Assembly: GCF_964355755.1 (NCBI RefSeq)
Contig: NC_092673.1
Span: 17,613,001-17,677,000 of the forward strand
Length of the DNA: 64,000 nt
Direction: 5' to 3'
Source: Antedon mediterranea
Taxonomy: Eukaryota; Echinodermata; Crinoidea; Comatulida; Antedonidae
Made by a program: the position numbers and the translations under genes. The notes under the pieces were generated by a model, which did no database searches, was not told the origin of the DNA, and saw nothing but the letters and a program-made list of their open reading frames with translations. Of the stretch, positions 1-12,639 are shown piece by piece (position 1 is the first letter of the stretch; each line of letters opens with the position of its first letter).

Positions 1-1089
1 GTAGGAACCAACTTAAGTATGAATTGGCTCTAAGAAACAATTGAAAACCATTAGGCCTACTAATTAAGTTGAGTTAGATAATTTAATATTTATTGACGAT
101 TAAATCGAATTTATGATTTTCCCCGAATAGAGGTGGTTTTCACAAATTGTTTTACATTATATTATAAACATATACACGTCGTAGTGATGTATCGTTACAT
201 GTGCTGTACTATTTCAATCGACTAGGACGGTGATAGTTTCAACAAAGTATTACATCGCAATGTTTTACTGTGTTTAGTGGTATATTATTTGTAAAACATG
301 AAAGCAATTAATATTTCGTTACTAAATGGATAAAGAATATATTTTAACATTGTTCCTCTTTGCACCCATCCTCTTCCCCATCCCTCAACCCTAATGTTAC
401 ATACAAAACACAAATTAAGTTTGTTTAAATTTGACTTAAACAATTGGTCTTATTTTGTGACAAGTTTCTCTTTCGGAAGTAATAGGGTGCTAATTTTAGT
501 TGAGTACATAAATCACAGTGTCTATTTATTCGTTCCTGTACACGACATGTAATATTATTGTCCTGCGGTACGTACATTTGAAATCGCCAGTTTTTTAACG
601 CTGAAATTATTATGTATTCGAGAACCATCTGTGGGCACGACCTAGATGGTACGCGAGCGAGCGACCGATTTCATCTGACACCTTTAGGGGTATCACAAAT
701 AATATTTTTTTAAAGTTAGCCAGCTTTAGATATAAAATATATCGAATCGGAATAGTAAAATATATCGATATTGATTGATATCACTACTACTAATTTTAAT
801 TTATTAATCTGAAAAATTTAGAAAAAAAGCATTTATTAAAACAATAATTAAAAGTTAATTAATGACTTTATTAATTAGTATACATGTAGAATACGTGCTT
901 ATGCGCTGCATTAAATTTTAATTACTCACAATACAAGCATCGGTGGCGCGCCATACAATTCGGCTTTTTAATCCGGCGGCCGAGATTGTCGGCGGCCGAG
1001 ATGGATCTAACTCTTTAATATGGATCAAAACAATTGTATTATTGCTTTACTACTAATGTTTGCATCTCGTTTTCTGAAGAATAGTAGTA
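1..1089. repeat. Dispersed repeat, partner of the copy at 32945-33480
   Basis: No gene is seen. About 170-660 is the reverse complement, at moderate divergence, of about 32945-33480. Both carry a block with CAGATGGTTCTCGAATA (or its complement), a CGAGCG-rich hairpin next to CTAGATGG, and a stretch reading GTCGTAGTG. The remaining bases are AT-rich and unassigned; around 970-1005 a short CGGCGGCCGAG motif occurs twice. The same family also appears, more diverged, inside the long introns of the downstream ankyrin gene. Confidence 0.7.
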
Positions 1090-1287
1090 GATCAATACGC
1101 CTTTTTAGCGAAACGGAAGACATTTTCGATCGATGACAAACAATGCCGTGCAACGAAGCGTAACCAACAGAAATAACATAGCGTTTTCAGCGGGTGTCAC
1201 GAAAGCTCAGACCACGAAAGCTCAGACCCCCTAAGACCTAAGATCACGAAAGCTAAGACCCAACACCTAAGATTACAAATATTTATC

Positions 1288-1928
1288 TTTCGCACCTGCC
1301 TTGTATTTTAACTCCCAACATTTATTCTGAATACCACACCTTAGAATTGGCACTTTCATGAAAAAGAATCACATAAAAAGTAACAAATACATTTTTAAAT
1401 TGATGATTTTACAGACGTTTTTCTCGCACACAAAATGACTAGCCTACAGTACAGTAGGCCTACCCCATGGGCCATGTTCAATGTTTTTGTTTCTATGGAA
1501 CGTCAAAAGAGCAAAAATTATATAGAGGGCTGAAAACTCTGTGGAGTCCATCTACAGTGTGGATGGATAATAGTATAATCATGCAAGTACGAAGAAATAA
1601 ATACTGGCAAATAAATTTTAATTTAAAAATCATGATAAGTTTTTTTGTTTCGTTTTCTTTCTGTTTTTATACTTGTACTATTATTGTTGCTCTTTTGGCG
1701 CTCCATAGAAACAAAAACATTGAGCATGGGGAGCTCGAGGAGTTACATTGTCATTACAGTATACAAAGAAACACATCTGTAAAATCATCAATTTAAAGGA
1801 TTTATTTATTTGTTATTATGTGTTTCTCCTTCTGAAAGTACTTATAAGTCCTAATTTTAAAGTGTGGTGTTCAGGATAAAGTTAGTCAACAAATTTGGAG
1901 TCAAAATACAAGAAAGGCAGGTGCGTAA
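1288..1928. mobile_element. Foldback element, copy 1
   Basis: The two arms (about 1288-1545 and 1660-1928) are reverse complements of each other. They start with TTTCGCACCTGCCTTGTATT and end with its complement, and both include the block TTTGGCGCTCCATAGAAAC or its complement. A second copy lies at 25838-26670. The 109-codon ORF across it is a by-product of the palindrome and is not called. It is nested in the left arm of the 1090-5800 element, so it inserted later. Confidence 0.8.
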
Positions 1929-2487
1929 GAAAAACATCCTCTGAAGCAACACAATGGAGTAAATATATACCAACAAACAACCCGTCAAGTTTGTTTGTTG
2001 TAAAGAAAAAATATACATTTACTCAACGGGCGAAAATAATGTGAGTTTATCTATTAGGCCATAAGCAGTAGCTCAAAAGATGCCTAGAACATGGATTTCG
2101 TTCCCACCTCTTGGATCTACATTTTGAAAGTTGATATTGTGAAATGAATATGTTACACATACTATATCAAAAGTTCTCCATGAAATACTTGTACACTTTT
2201 GAGCAATGGCCTCTCAAAGGTACCCCACTACTGCAAAAAAGGCACTTTTTGAGGTCTGGAGGTACTTTTATGGGCCAATATCTTTAAAAGTCTTTGTCCA
2301 AATGCAATTGTCTTTTCTCTGTGAGTAGTCCAGTATATTGTGAACACTTATCCAAAATTTAAAATTTAAAAAATAAGTATTTTGTATGTGAAGAAAACTG
2401 AAAAATTACAATTATTTAGTTGTAATTGCACTTTTCAAGATGTTTAAGACACAATATCTTACCATACCATATTTATATTTTTTTCCC

Positions 2488-3230
2488 AACTATTTGAGAG
2501 GGTTGTTAAACAAGATTCAAAGTTTCAGCTTGTCAGCTTCAGGGAGGTTTTATTTATGAAGATGCAAAAACTGAGATTTGGCCAATTTTATAGATAATTT
2601 TGATATCTTTTAGTCGTTTTTTGAGCAGTTATATTTTAATAATCAACTCTCACTATGTATTTATATTCATGCAATGGGTATCCTAGTGAGTTAGTGACAC
2701 ACAAGTGAAGTTTCAATGCAAAAGAAATTATTATGCAATAATATGATAGTAACTTACATTGCATTTTTGTTTGTTTTTAGTGCCAATTTTGTGTGAACTC
2801 GACTCAAACAACCGTAAAAGGCGCCTGAATAAATACTATGCCTTTTCTGTACAACTACCCGAGAGGGTTGATAAACCAGCTTGATGATTTTTTTTATATA
2901 GGATGATTTTTTTTATATAGGAAGATGCACTGCACCAGCTGAGAATTTGCTAATTTTATAGATAATTTTGATGTTTTATTTGTTTTTGAGGAGTACGTAA
3001 GCCTACATGATTTCTTAGAAAATGACTTGCCATAATAATATTTATATTCATGCAATGGGTATGCTAGTAGGTTAGTGACATCTGAGTAAATTTTCAACAC
3101 AAACAATAAATGATTATGCAATAACTTATTTATTGTAACTTAAATATTGCATTTTTTAGGAGTTTTTAGTGCCAATTTAGGCCAGGAGCTTCCATAAAAA
3201 CAACCCATTTTTTTCTGTGAAACACCAGAT
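2488..3230 (+). repeat. Tandem duplication, ~370-bp unit, two copies
   Basis: Bases about 2488-2858 and 2859-3230 are diverged direct copies. Both start with an ACTAnnnGAGAGGGTTG(A/T)TAAAC motif, then TTTTATAGATAATTTTGAT, then ATTTATATTCATGCAATGGG, and end with TTTTTAGTGCCAATTT. No coding potential is seen. Confidence 0.7.
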
Positions 3231-5080
3231 AAGTAGGCCTGCCAGCCCATTTTTACTGTTTTTATATTGATAACATGAATGTAAGTCTTGTGGAGAGAAC
3301 TATTATTATTGATAATGATATGAGATGGACATATATACACACAATATACAACAAATACCTTGTAATGTATTTTCATTTATTTTTTTTTTTATTCTTTTGG
3401 ATTTGTGTTTTTTTACAACCCTACATGTTGCCCAATATACAATGTATATAATCCTACTCTTCTCTAGATACGTTGTACCAGCATAACTAGTAGTCAAGTA
3501 GAAAAGTTGTCAATTTCAGGTGCGGCGTGGCCAGTGTACAATGGAAATAGCAAATATACTTTAACTAATTAATAAGTAATAATTACTATGTGGAATATCC
3601 TTCAGATACAGTATGTACATACTACGTGGTAGGTAGGTACAATTAAACATAGATTCAGCAACATTTGCAGTAAGTATTTTACATTCAGCCAGTTGATGGT
3701 TTTGAAGTTTATGAAAAATTCAAGATGATGACAATTGTTTTGAAGTTGGTATCATTTCTGTAACAAATAATCAAGAATAGATTATTTAATTTATATCGAT
3801 TACTTAATATTTTAGTTAAACTGAATATTATTAAATTACAATGAATCTTTTTGGTTTTATATTTAAAAATTAGTTCAGATTTGTGGTAAACCATACACAG
3901 CTAGAAATGTTGAAACATTTTCAACTTTACTTACTCTACCACACACTTTCCATTACTATAGTGTTTATTGACAATGCAACCTGGTATATAAAACATTTTT
4001 AAAGTAATGGATGTTTTTTCAGCTATTTCTTGCATTCATTACTATTTTTAACTTTCATTACTAATTTTACTACTATTGTATATAATTATAACAAAACATA
4101 AATCATTTGGCATTTCTCATCTCTACATTAAAAAAGGATCCAAAACTTACCAGAATCAGTGAACGTGTTCAGCATTTTTGTGCCTCCTTTCCACTAGACA
4201 ACCTAGACATAAATAATTGAATATAAATTGAATTGAAATGATACAGTTGAAATGAAATAAATTATTTTTTATTAAAATTAAGCATTTATAAATAAAAATA
4301 ATACCGGGCTGATGTATGAATACTAGGCCTAGTCTTCGGACCAGGCCATCAAAATGAATGCATAATACTAAATAGGATAGCCTAGGTACAGTATAGGGAA
4401 AGCCTGCTTACTCTAGGCCAGACCAAATTAATTATTTCAAACAATTGTAATTATTAATAATAATAAATAATAATATATTAATTTTAATGTGTATTTATTA
4501 TGTTTGCTCAAAATGTACTAAAATTATGCTATCCTCACCTGTGTCTTTGTATTCCGTTTGTCACCGTTTTAACTTAATAATAGCCCATTAAGTTATAGTT
4601 TAGTAGCAGGCCTAACTGTACTGTGCTGCTGCTGGGCCTACCTAGCCTATGCCATCTTGAGAGTAGCCTAGTATACACCTCCAGACCTAGGCCAGTGTGC
4701 TACCAGCCTAAAGACGTAGCTAGCTAGCCTAGCCTTTCTGTACGAATATTATTAATATAGCACACTGGTTTAAGTGGTAACATTCTAAAAATCCCATTTC
4801 TTATATGAGCAGGAGACTATTTCAATACAATAGGATGATCATAAGATGCATCATTTCTTCGTTTACAGTAGCATTTGTTCGGTGGGGAATCAAACAAATT
4901 TTCCTCCACGTCTAGCTCCATTCATCATGATTGAATATTTTTGTCCACGTGTGACGTTGCCGTGTGTGAGTTTTGGGGATTCCCCTCATCTGTAAACAGA
5001 GCATGATTGGTGAAATACGATCACGTGGTACAGTTTTTAAGACGTTGCGGATAATTTGAACGTGTAACGTTCGGCCCGAC
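3231..5080. other. Gene-free interior of the composite element
   Basis: Only short AT-rich ORFs without recognisable domains are present. Around 4595-4740 there is a cluster of GGCCTA/TAGGCC motifs. I see no splice-supported exon here. Confidence 0.4.
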
Positions 5081-6199
5081 CAAATCACTCACGCGGTGTA
5101 TATTAAAATAAAGTACCAAAATACTGTAAAACAGTAATTTCTCAAAATTGTCTAACACGATTATGGAGAACTTTTGATATGTTGTTATTTATAAAATTAT
5201 TATTCTAAATATGTAAAGAAATTGTAGATCCATGACATCGGAACGAGATGAAACGTTAGAATTTACTGCTTATGGCCTATATGTTTTGCGGTAGTATTAA
5301 ATTATATTTATGGTTATAAATGAAACCTACTGTGTTAAAATTATGTATGGATAAACAAGTATTGTTTTTAAGCTGTAGTATATCTTAGTATTTGTAATCT
5401 TAGGTGTTGGGTCTTAGCTTTCGTGATCTTAGGTCTTAGGGGGTCTGAGCTTTCGTGGTCTGAGCTTTCGTGACACCCCGTTTTCAGCCTATTTTCTGAG
5501 GACAAGTTACTCCGTTAATTCGTAACTCCTCAACGGACAGCCGTATGGACAACATATTTACTGTAAAATGTTCTTTAAAGATTAGCATACATAACTGTAT
5601 GATTGAAAAAAATTAGAAAATTTGTTTTCACTTCAAGGCCATCGAAAAAAAACACCACAGTGTATAAGCATAGGCGCCGCATGGTGTCCTGAAATCCCCT
5701 GAAAACGCTATGTTATTTCTGTTGGTTACGCTTCGTTGCACGGCATTGTTTGTCATCGATCGAAGATGTCTTCCGTTTCGTGAAAAAAGGCGTATACATC
5801 TTCACCAATTTAATTTCAATGAAGAATTCCCGTTCATCAGCAATAAGTTTCGTAAACTTTAAACTAATGGTTGACCCATAACGTTCATTTTATGACCACG
5901 AGTGTTTACACTATACGAAGTGCCGGTGTAAGATTGAATTGTGTCCAGCATTCAAAAGTGTCCGGGTGGACACTTTTCAGCATTGGATAGTGTCCAGTTG
6001 CATTTTTCAACGGGTTCGTGGGCGTTTTTCAACAATTTAATGCTGTCCGGCCCGTTTAATAATGTCTGACCCATGGATTGAAATGCGTCCACTATTAAAT
6101 ACTGTATCATACGTTTTATGATAGGTGGTTGTTTTTATCACGCCTGCACTTGTCTTGTCTTCTTTTAATAACCAATAATACTTAATGATGCCAAACAAA

Positions 6200-7690
6200 T
6201 TTTTTTTTCTAATTAAAGATCGCTTTGCCTAAACACCTCCAATTAGGGACCATTATATTATTTGGTATGTGAAAAGACAAGAAGAATAAATAATTGTTAA
6301 GTATGTGACAAAAACAAGTAAATGAAGTGGTCCTCTTCCAATTAAAAATCACTTTACCTAAAACACCTCCAATTAGCGACCATTTTATTATTTAGTATTA
6401 ATAAAGCAAGAATAATATATAGTTATTAATTATGTGACAAAAAACAAGTAATTGTACTGGACCTCTTTCAATAAAGGACCACTTTATTTAAAACATCTCC
6501 AATTAGCGACCATTTTATTAATTGGTATGAGTAAAGACAATAATAATTAATAGTTTTAATTATGTGACAAAATTAAGTAACTGTACTGACTGGTCCGCTT
6601 CCAATTAAAGATCACTTTACTTTAAGACACCTCTAATTAGTGACCATTTTTATTAATTGGTATGAGTAAAGGCAAGAATAATTAATAGTTTAATTATGTG
6701 ACAAAATTAAGTAAATGTACTGGTCCGCTTCCAATTAAAGGTCACTTTACTTTAAGACACCTCTAATTAGCGACCATTTTATTTATTGGTAGGAGTAAAT
6801 ACAAGAAGAATACATAGTTTTAATTATGATAGTGACAAAATTAAGTAACTGTACTAGTCCTCTTCCAGTTATAGATCACTTTACTTAAAGAAACCTCCAA
6901 TTAGCGACCATTATATTATTTAGTATGAATAAAGACAAAAAGAATACATAGTTTTAATTTTGTGACAAAAACAAGTAATATTGTACTGGTCCTCTTCCAT
7001 TAAAAACCACTTTACTTATAGACACCTCCAATTAGCGACCATTTTATCAATTGGTATGAGTAAAGACAATAATAATTAATAGTTTTAATTATGTGACAAA
7101 ATTAAGTAAATGTACTGGTCCGCTTCCAATTAAAGGTCACTTTACTTTAAGACACCTCTAATTAGTGACCATTTTTATGAATTGGTATGAGTAAAGACAA
7201 TAATAATTAATAGTTTTAATTATGTGACAAAATTAAGTAACTGTACTGGTCCGCTTCCAATTAAAGATCACTTTACTTTAAGACACCTCTAATTAGTGAC
7301 CATTTTTATTAATTGGTATGAGTAAAGGCAAGAATAATTAATAGTTTAATTATGTGACAAAATTAAGTAAATGTACTGGTCCTCTTCAAATTAAAGATCA
7401 CTTCAGTTTAAGACACTTCCAATTAGCGACCGTTATATTATTTTGTATGAATAAAGACAAGAAGAAGAAATAGTTTATAATCATGTGATAAAAAACAAGT
7501 ATTTGTACTGGTCCTCTTCCAATTAAAGATCACTTTACTTTAAGACACTTCCAATTAGCGACCGTTTTATTATTTTGTACGAGCACAGACAAGAGGAATA
7601 AATAGTTTATAATCATGTGATAAAAAACAAGTAATTGTACTGGTCCTCTTCCAATTAAAGATCACTTTACTGTAAGTACAGACACGACTA
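6200..7690. repeat. Tandem array, ~130-bp unit, about 11-12 copies
   Basis: Each unit contains CCAATTAAAGATCACTTTAC, then GACACCTCCAATTAGCGACC, then a TATGAGTAAAGACAAGAATA-type block, then TGTGACAAAA and TACTGGTCC. Starts fall near 6346, 6466, 6599, 6729, 6855, 6992, 7123, 7253, 7386, 7516 and 7646, so the period is about 120-137 bp. Part of the unit also appears inverted just before the array (about 6145-6180). No coding role is seen. Confidence 0.85.
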
Positions 7691-7699
7691 AAAGGTGAA

Positions 7700-7800
7700 A
7701 TAATAATAACAAATAATAATAACAGGATTTTTATAGCGCACATACCACAGAGTGCTCAAGGCGCATTCAAAAAAAAAAATAATAAAAACAAATCATACAA
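7700..7800 (-). mobile_element. Probable 3' end of an L2-like LINE
   Basis: The block TTTTATAGCGCACATACCAC, AGTGCTCAAGGCGC resembles the 3' tail of the L2-like LINE at 50714-54278 (TATAGCGCC..., GGCGCTCATGGCGC), in the same minus orientation and next to an AATAATAA stretch. Only the tail is present. The call rests on this local similarity. Confidence 0.5.
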
Positions 7801-8034
7801 CTCTCCCGGTCCCGAGAGCCGCTGTTTTGAGGTTGACCTGACAATTGTGGCAATTACCAACTGGGACTTTACCCTTGCTGGACATCTGGTAAAAATAAAT
7901 ACTGATTATGCTGCCACTTTAGTACACAAAACGATAAATAAAAAAAAAATAATACAACTTGTAGCATTCCATTTAAACTAATACAGTAGGCCCTGTTCAA
8001 AACTGCTAGTGTAGAAAAGTCAAATCCACCCATA

Positions 8035-8190
8035 TAATAAAACCTAGAACTAGCTAATGATGTAGAAACACCAACAGCTTATTTATTAAATAAAAATCAA
8101 CATTATACTAATGTACAACTCAACAGGCAATGTAGTAACGAATTGCCTCACAGCTAATGTAGTTAATATCGCCAGCTAATAAAATATTAT
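8035..8190. repeat. Dispersed repeat shared with 22490-22600 (inverted)
   Basis: The region holds CAGCTAATGTAGTTAATATCG followed by CCAGCTAAT. The reverse complement, with a few changes, occurs at about 22490-22600 in the last intron of the upstream ankyrin gene. It looks like a short non-autonomous element; termini are not resolved. Confidence 0.5.
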
Positions 8191-8269
8191 ATATTTTACA
8201 AACCTAAATGTCTAAATCATGTGAAAATGTATTTCTCTACTTGCCGTCAGTCTATCCACCTCTCGTAAG

Positions 8270-8565
8270 TGATCGGCTTTCAAAACTTAGCACTCTGATC
8301 GTAAGCAACCACCCTTGTTAGCGACCACTTTTAATATTTAAAAGGGACTACCTCTGTTTCCGCTTCTCACAATGGACAACCTCCTGAAAGGGTAACCACC
8401 TCTCATAACGGACTGCTTTCATAAACTACCACCGCTCGTAGACGACCACTTCTTTTACCGACTACACCTCCCGTAAGTGACCACCTCAATAGAGGTGGTA
8501 ATTTGCGAAAGGTGGTCGTTACGGAATTATGAGAAGTGGTCCCTTAGGAGAGGTGGACGTTTTTT
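8270..8565. repeat. Degenerate GACCACC-type short repeats
   Basis: About ten imperfect words of the type GACCACCTC, AACCACCTC, GACAACCTCC and GACCACTT occur at 20-35 bp spacing. The last part (about 8495-8565) carries the inverse orientation (AGAGGTGGT, GGTGGTCG). They resemble the GCGACCATT / GGTCCTCTTCC words of the 6200-7690 array. Confidence 0.5.
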
Positions 8566-9057
8566 TTTAGAGATTATTCGAAAAAAACAAAAAACCGAAA
8601 TACCCTTGAGTGAACGAATAATTATGATGCGCAATTAAGGTGTTTATTTTGCCATATAAAATATAAAAAAATAAATATTTTTTGGTAATATGCATCAACA
8701 ATATTTTTCAAATGTATTTTAGATAAATAAATAAATAATGTAAAATCTCTAGAAACAAAAAAAAATATTGTGACTAACCATTCAATGTTTTATTAAATAA
8801 AACCAAAAATCAGGCATCTGTGAAAAAAAATATAATGAAAAAGAACTCACTTTAACAATGACGAACTTACTTGTTTAAAGCACTTTTGTTATCAGTTAAT
8901 ATTATTAAATTAGTAACAGTATTATGAATATTACAAAATAATATTTTGAGAACTGAAAAATATTTTGAGGGAACAAATATATTTAGGGAGAACAAAATAA
9001 GATTTCAAGAACTGAACAATATAAAAAACGAATTACTACTTCGAGACAAGGAATGAT

Positions 9058-9101
9058 CGAGAGAACGAAATAATTTCGAGGGAAATTATTTCGTTCTCTC
9101 G
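9058..9101. repeat. Perfect 19-bp stem hairpin
   Basis: CGAGAGAACGAAATAATTT and its exact reverse complement are separated by 6 bases. A partial third copy of the arm follows at about 9137-9150. No terminator role is implied in this eukaryotic context. Confidence 0.8.
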
Positions 9102-9650
9102 CGAATTAGTAATTCGAATTCCAATGAAATAATATTTCGAGAGAACGAAAATAGGTAGGCCCTATGCCTATATGATTTAGTGATATTCATTCCCTAGAAA
9201 TAATAATACAGTACCGGTAGGCTATATATTTTTTCAAGTTGTCGATTTACTTCAAATTGACAACAGGTTGTATATACTCAATCAAAAACAAACAATTTAA
9301 TTTGATTAGACTATATGTCTCCAGATATAATAATAGTAATATTTATTTCAATCGACTTGATATTTTGCGATTCAAGTTGGTATATTCTAAGGAATTATAA
9401 TTACCCTAACGGGAGTTGGTGACCGTCCAGTGCCCTAGTTTTTACGGGGTTAATATGATGTCGATGTCGATGGTCCTACTTTCTTATCGATGAAAGCTGC
9501 CCGGGTGGTTGCAGCCATTTTCAACAGCTGGTATTACACTATTCAATGCTGAAAATTGTCCAGTGGACACTTTCAAACACCGGACACATTTAAATCTTAC
9601 ACCGGCCCGAAGCCTACTCTAGACTAGAGTGTTTACACTTGTGCACTTTT

Positions 9651-11930
9651 GGCTCGGAGCCGGCCTCGGGCTCGCTAAAAGCTGAAGTGTAAATGGGGTC
9701 TTAGTGTTATATTATTAATTTAGCCAGAAAGGCCCCTCTTCTGCTTCCCAAGATAACCAGATAATCCACGACCGCGTTTGAAATCGGTCATGTTTCGAAT
9801 TGGCTGCTTTTCGAATCAGTTAGGTACCCAATATATAATTTATTGATATTCTGGAAAAAATGATAAATTAAATAATGATATAGGCCTACATTCCAAAATT
9901 TATAAATTTTATAAAATTCATATAAATTTCTCATTTTTGGAAGAATCTTCCCACATTTTATATGTTTTTACTTGCTGTATCCCAACACTTGCATGTTTTG
10001 TTCATAAATAAAATTAACAGTTGACAGAATATAAAGTGGATGTGTAAACAATACGCACCTCGTGAAAAGTGCAGGTAATTGTTTATTTGTTGAGTTTGTA
10101 CGTTACATCCTTATTGAGTCGCAATACTGGAGACCATTAACTGATATACGTAGATAAAAGTGGAATCCATCAGTAAAAACACATACGAAGATGAACCAGC
10201 TGAAGTAGTCGAAATGTGCAGCTCATAAAATCCGACATGAAAATGACATTGTTAATGATACATAACATTGCCCATTGTATTTTGGTCACTGCACCGCTTT
10301 TGCACAATTCAAAGTTACGAAAAGAATTCCTTGCTCAAATTGTAAATAATATTGCTGTGTTTTTTAATGAAGTTAAACAGCCTAAATAAATTGCACAAGA
10401 AAATCTGTTACACAACCTAATGAGGAACATACATGAAATCCCTATAATCACACAGCCAACCACTTTACTTTCCAAACATGGTAAATGCTCCTCAACAAGA
10501 GGAGTTGTGTGTGATTTGTATGCAAGTCCTGGGTGGGCTATTGCACCATTGGTGACCTTAAAATCTAAAACTTTGGCATTTCCACTATAAAGTGGTACAG
10601 TACAGTAACTCACTGCCAGTAATCTACAGTAAGTTCTGCAGACACTGGGCCACGGCAAAGTTTGTATCGTGAAACATTTGAAGTGCCACAGGGTGCCTTG
10701 AGGGACTGAAAATATTGGAATCAGTAATTTAAACCAGGCCGTTTTATTGGGTGTTTATATTAGTTGTATATTACATTCCAGTTGATGAAGTAATTGGTGT
10801 TAATATACTAAATAACTAGATATCAATCAATATGTTATTACAAAATAGAACAAAAAAAGTAATTACAAGCATTTTTAAATAAATCAGTCTAACTTTAGGC
10901 ATAATACTGTCCATGTTCACAAGTATTCCATGCATCAAGTACTTTAGTACACTTTGGACATTAAAAATTTAATAATTATCATCGTCAAATTGACTTTCCA
11001 CCTGCATTGAAATTAATATTTTGTCAATTTTTAATTTTCTTTTTTTCTCTAAGTTCATGTCAAGCAATTTCTGTAACTATTTCATACACATCTGTCTAAT
11101 GAGTGTTCTTTTTGAATTACTTATCCTAATTTAGTAAATGTTAACTTCAGATATTTGGGTAGTCTAGGTTCTAGAATTATGTAATTACTTAATGTTAGTA
11201 AAAAGATAACTGGTATAGTAGATCGGAATGCCCGATAATTATAAAACGTATATCCACTGGCTTCTATTGTGCTGACTCACGCGAAGGCAGCAATCGTCAG
11301 GTTTTTATTCAATCAATGACAATCAGTAATTTGCATACATATTTACATGTGTGACTAATCACTACAATTGCCACAATGGCGTTTCATACATATAAAAGCA
11401 CAAAATCAAAACGCTGACTGGTGGACTAACATAAAAAAAAGAGAATAACTACAGACTTGGGGAAAGTTTAATAATTGGGCAACTAATCTTTGTTATATGG
11501 ATATGCTGTAATAAAATGGTATTAGTATAAAGATATTCAAAGTTCATCCTATTTATTATCACTTTGGTATGTACAATATTGACTGATTGACTATTGACAA
11601 AGTTTATTATCACTGTGCGTAAATATAACCAAAAAAATGTAATTGTACCGAACAGTAATAAACTGCTGTGTTCTATCTAGTAATACTATCTTTGTTGAAC
11701 ATTAGAATATCTCATATTTCACAGAGCAACGTAGGCCTAAAGACAGAAATAAATAAATAAGTATTCGTTAAAAAACAAAGTATCTCTTTATTATATGTTG
11801 AAGATTCATACTGAAGACATTAGTAATACACTTTTTTTTTACAAGAAAGCACATTCATCAAATATAATCAGAATGGATGATAAACTGCTGCTGTGTATTG
11901 ACAAGTTCACTGTATTCATTATCACTGTGC
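9651..11930. other. Gene-free AT-rich stretch
   Basis: No recognisable domain is seen. A 107-codon minus-strand ORF lies at 10335-10658, and the plus strand is also open for about 65 codons around 10387-10590. Neither reading resembles a family I know and no start, splice or partner exon supports either. At 11530-11700 fragments of the repeat family seen at 12640-13570 and 28500-28850 occur. Confidence 0.4.
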
Positions 11931-11931
11931 A

Positions 11932-12356
11932 TTTTGAAGAAAGCAGGAATCTTAATTAATGACCTGTTGACTGTTTATATGGCGTATATAAGACCTATTT
12001 TAGAATATGCTGCCCCTGTTTGGCATGGCGCTATCACTAAGGACATGTCCAAGTCTATTGAAAAGGTACAAAAGAGAGCATTGCGTATCATGCTATTTAA
12101 CAACTATTTGTGCTATGATCATGCATTGTCTGTTACTGGTTTACCTACTCTTGTTGAGAGAAGAAACAAACTTGTGTTGTCTTTCGGGGAAGGCTTATTA
12201 CAATCCGAGCTGTTTAGAGAAATACTTCCCCCTCTTCATAAGCCAGCTCGGTCTCTCAGATTCAACCGCTTTCTAGAGGTACCTCATTGTAAAACCAGCA
12301 GACTTAGGTCGTCTCCAGTTCCCACCTTGGTGGATATAATTAATAGGCACCACTAG
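11932..12356 (+). pseudogene. C-terminal fragment of a non-LTR retrotransposon reverse transcriptase
   Basis: The translated segment reads LKKAGILINDLL, then YMAYIRPILEYAAPVWHG, then KVQKRALRIM, and ends with a stop at 12354-12356. The RPxLEYAxPVWH motif and the following IEKVQKRAL are typical of the region C-terminal to the RT domain in CR1/Jockey-type LINE proteins. The palm motifs are absent, so this is a 5'-truncated copy. An ATG at 11877 lies in flanking DNA and is not its true start. A 3' tail of repeated AATAAATA ends near 12561, fixing the orientation. Confidence 0.8.
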
Positions 12357-12561
12357 CTCTTTTTAGATATGTCATAAGTGAATGTTTTAAGGTTTTTTAT
12401 TCATGTATGTTTTTAATTTTATGGTACGATATATAATTTTAATAAGATGTTTCTATTTTTATAGCAATTTTAACTAATTTTTAGTCATTTGTAATGCAAT
12501 TCATTTCAGTCCTTGACTGTCGTTTTGTATTTTTATATACCGAATAAATAAATAAATAAAA
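12357..12561 (+). mobile_element. 3' UTR and tail of the truncated LINE
   Basis: This AT-rich tract follows the RT fragment and ends in CGAATAAATAAATAAATAAA. The tail type matches simple-repeat tails of CR1-like elements. A target-site duplication could not be fixed. Confidence 0.6.
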
Positions 12562-12639
12562 AAATATAATATCTCATCAGAATTAATGCATCATATCATT
12601 AGCATCACTTCCTTTTATCACAATCACTATTACCAAAAT

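Larger units (their letters stand above)
1090..5800. mobile_element. Composite element with long inverted arms
   Basis: The arms 1090-1285 and 5390-5800 are near-exact reverse complements. Both contain CACGAAAGCTCAGACC, TTACGCTTCGTTGCACGG or their complements, and CGATCGATGACAAACA. The homology resumes further inward (about 2040-2230 against 5100-5285, sharing AGGCCATAAGCAGTA and ATCAAAAGTTCTCCAT). The left arm is interrupted by a foldback element at 1288-1928, and the right arm has about 215 extra bases (roughly 5475-5695). No transposase ORF lies inside, so this would be a non-autonomous element. Superfamily and exact ends are not determined. Confidence 0.7.
5890..9650. mobile_element. Second element framed by inverted arms
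   Basis: Bases about 5890-6010 and 9515-9650 are imperfect reverse complements. The shared blocks are GTGTTTACAC, GCCGGTGTAAGATT, AGTGTCC and TTTTCAGCATTG. They enclose a ~130-bp tandem array and other repeats but no transposase-like ORF. No target-site duplication could be fixed, so the arms may instead be two independent inserts in opposite orientation. Confidence 0.5.

Noticed and set aside
1467-1796. 109-codon ORF
   Set aside because: It lies across the palindromic foldback element and has no domain.
9058-9101. Perfect hairpin considered as a transcription terminator
   Set aside because: Intrinsic terminators of this type are bacterial; here it is a palindrome in repeat-rich animal DNA.
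10335-10658. 107-codon minus ORF and an overlapping 65-codon plus frame
   Set aside because: Neither matches a family I know and there is no splice-site or paralogue support; kept only as a note.
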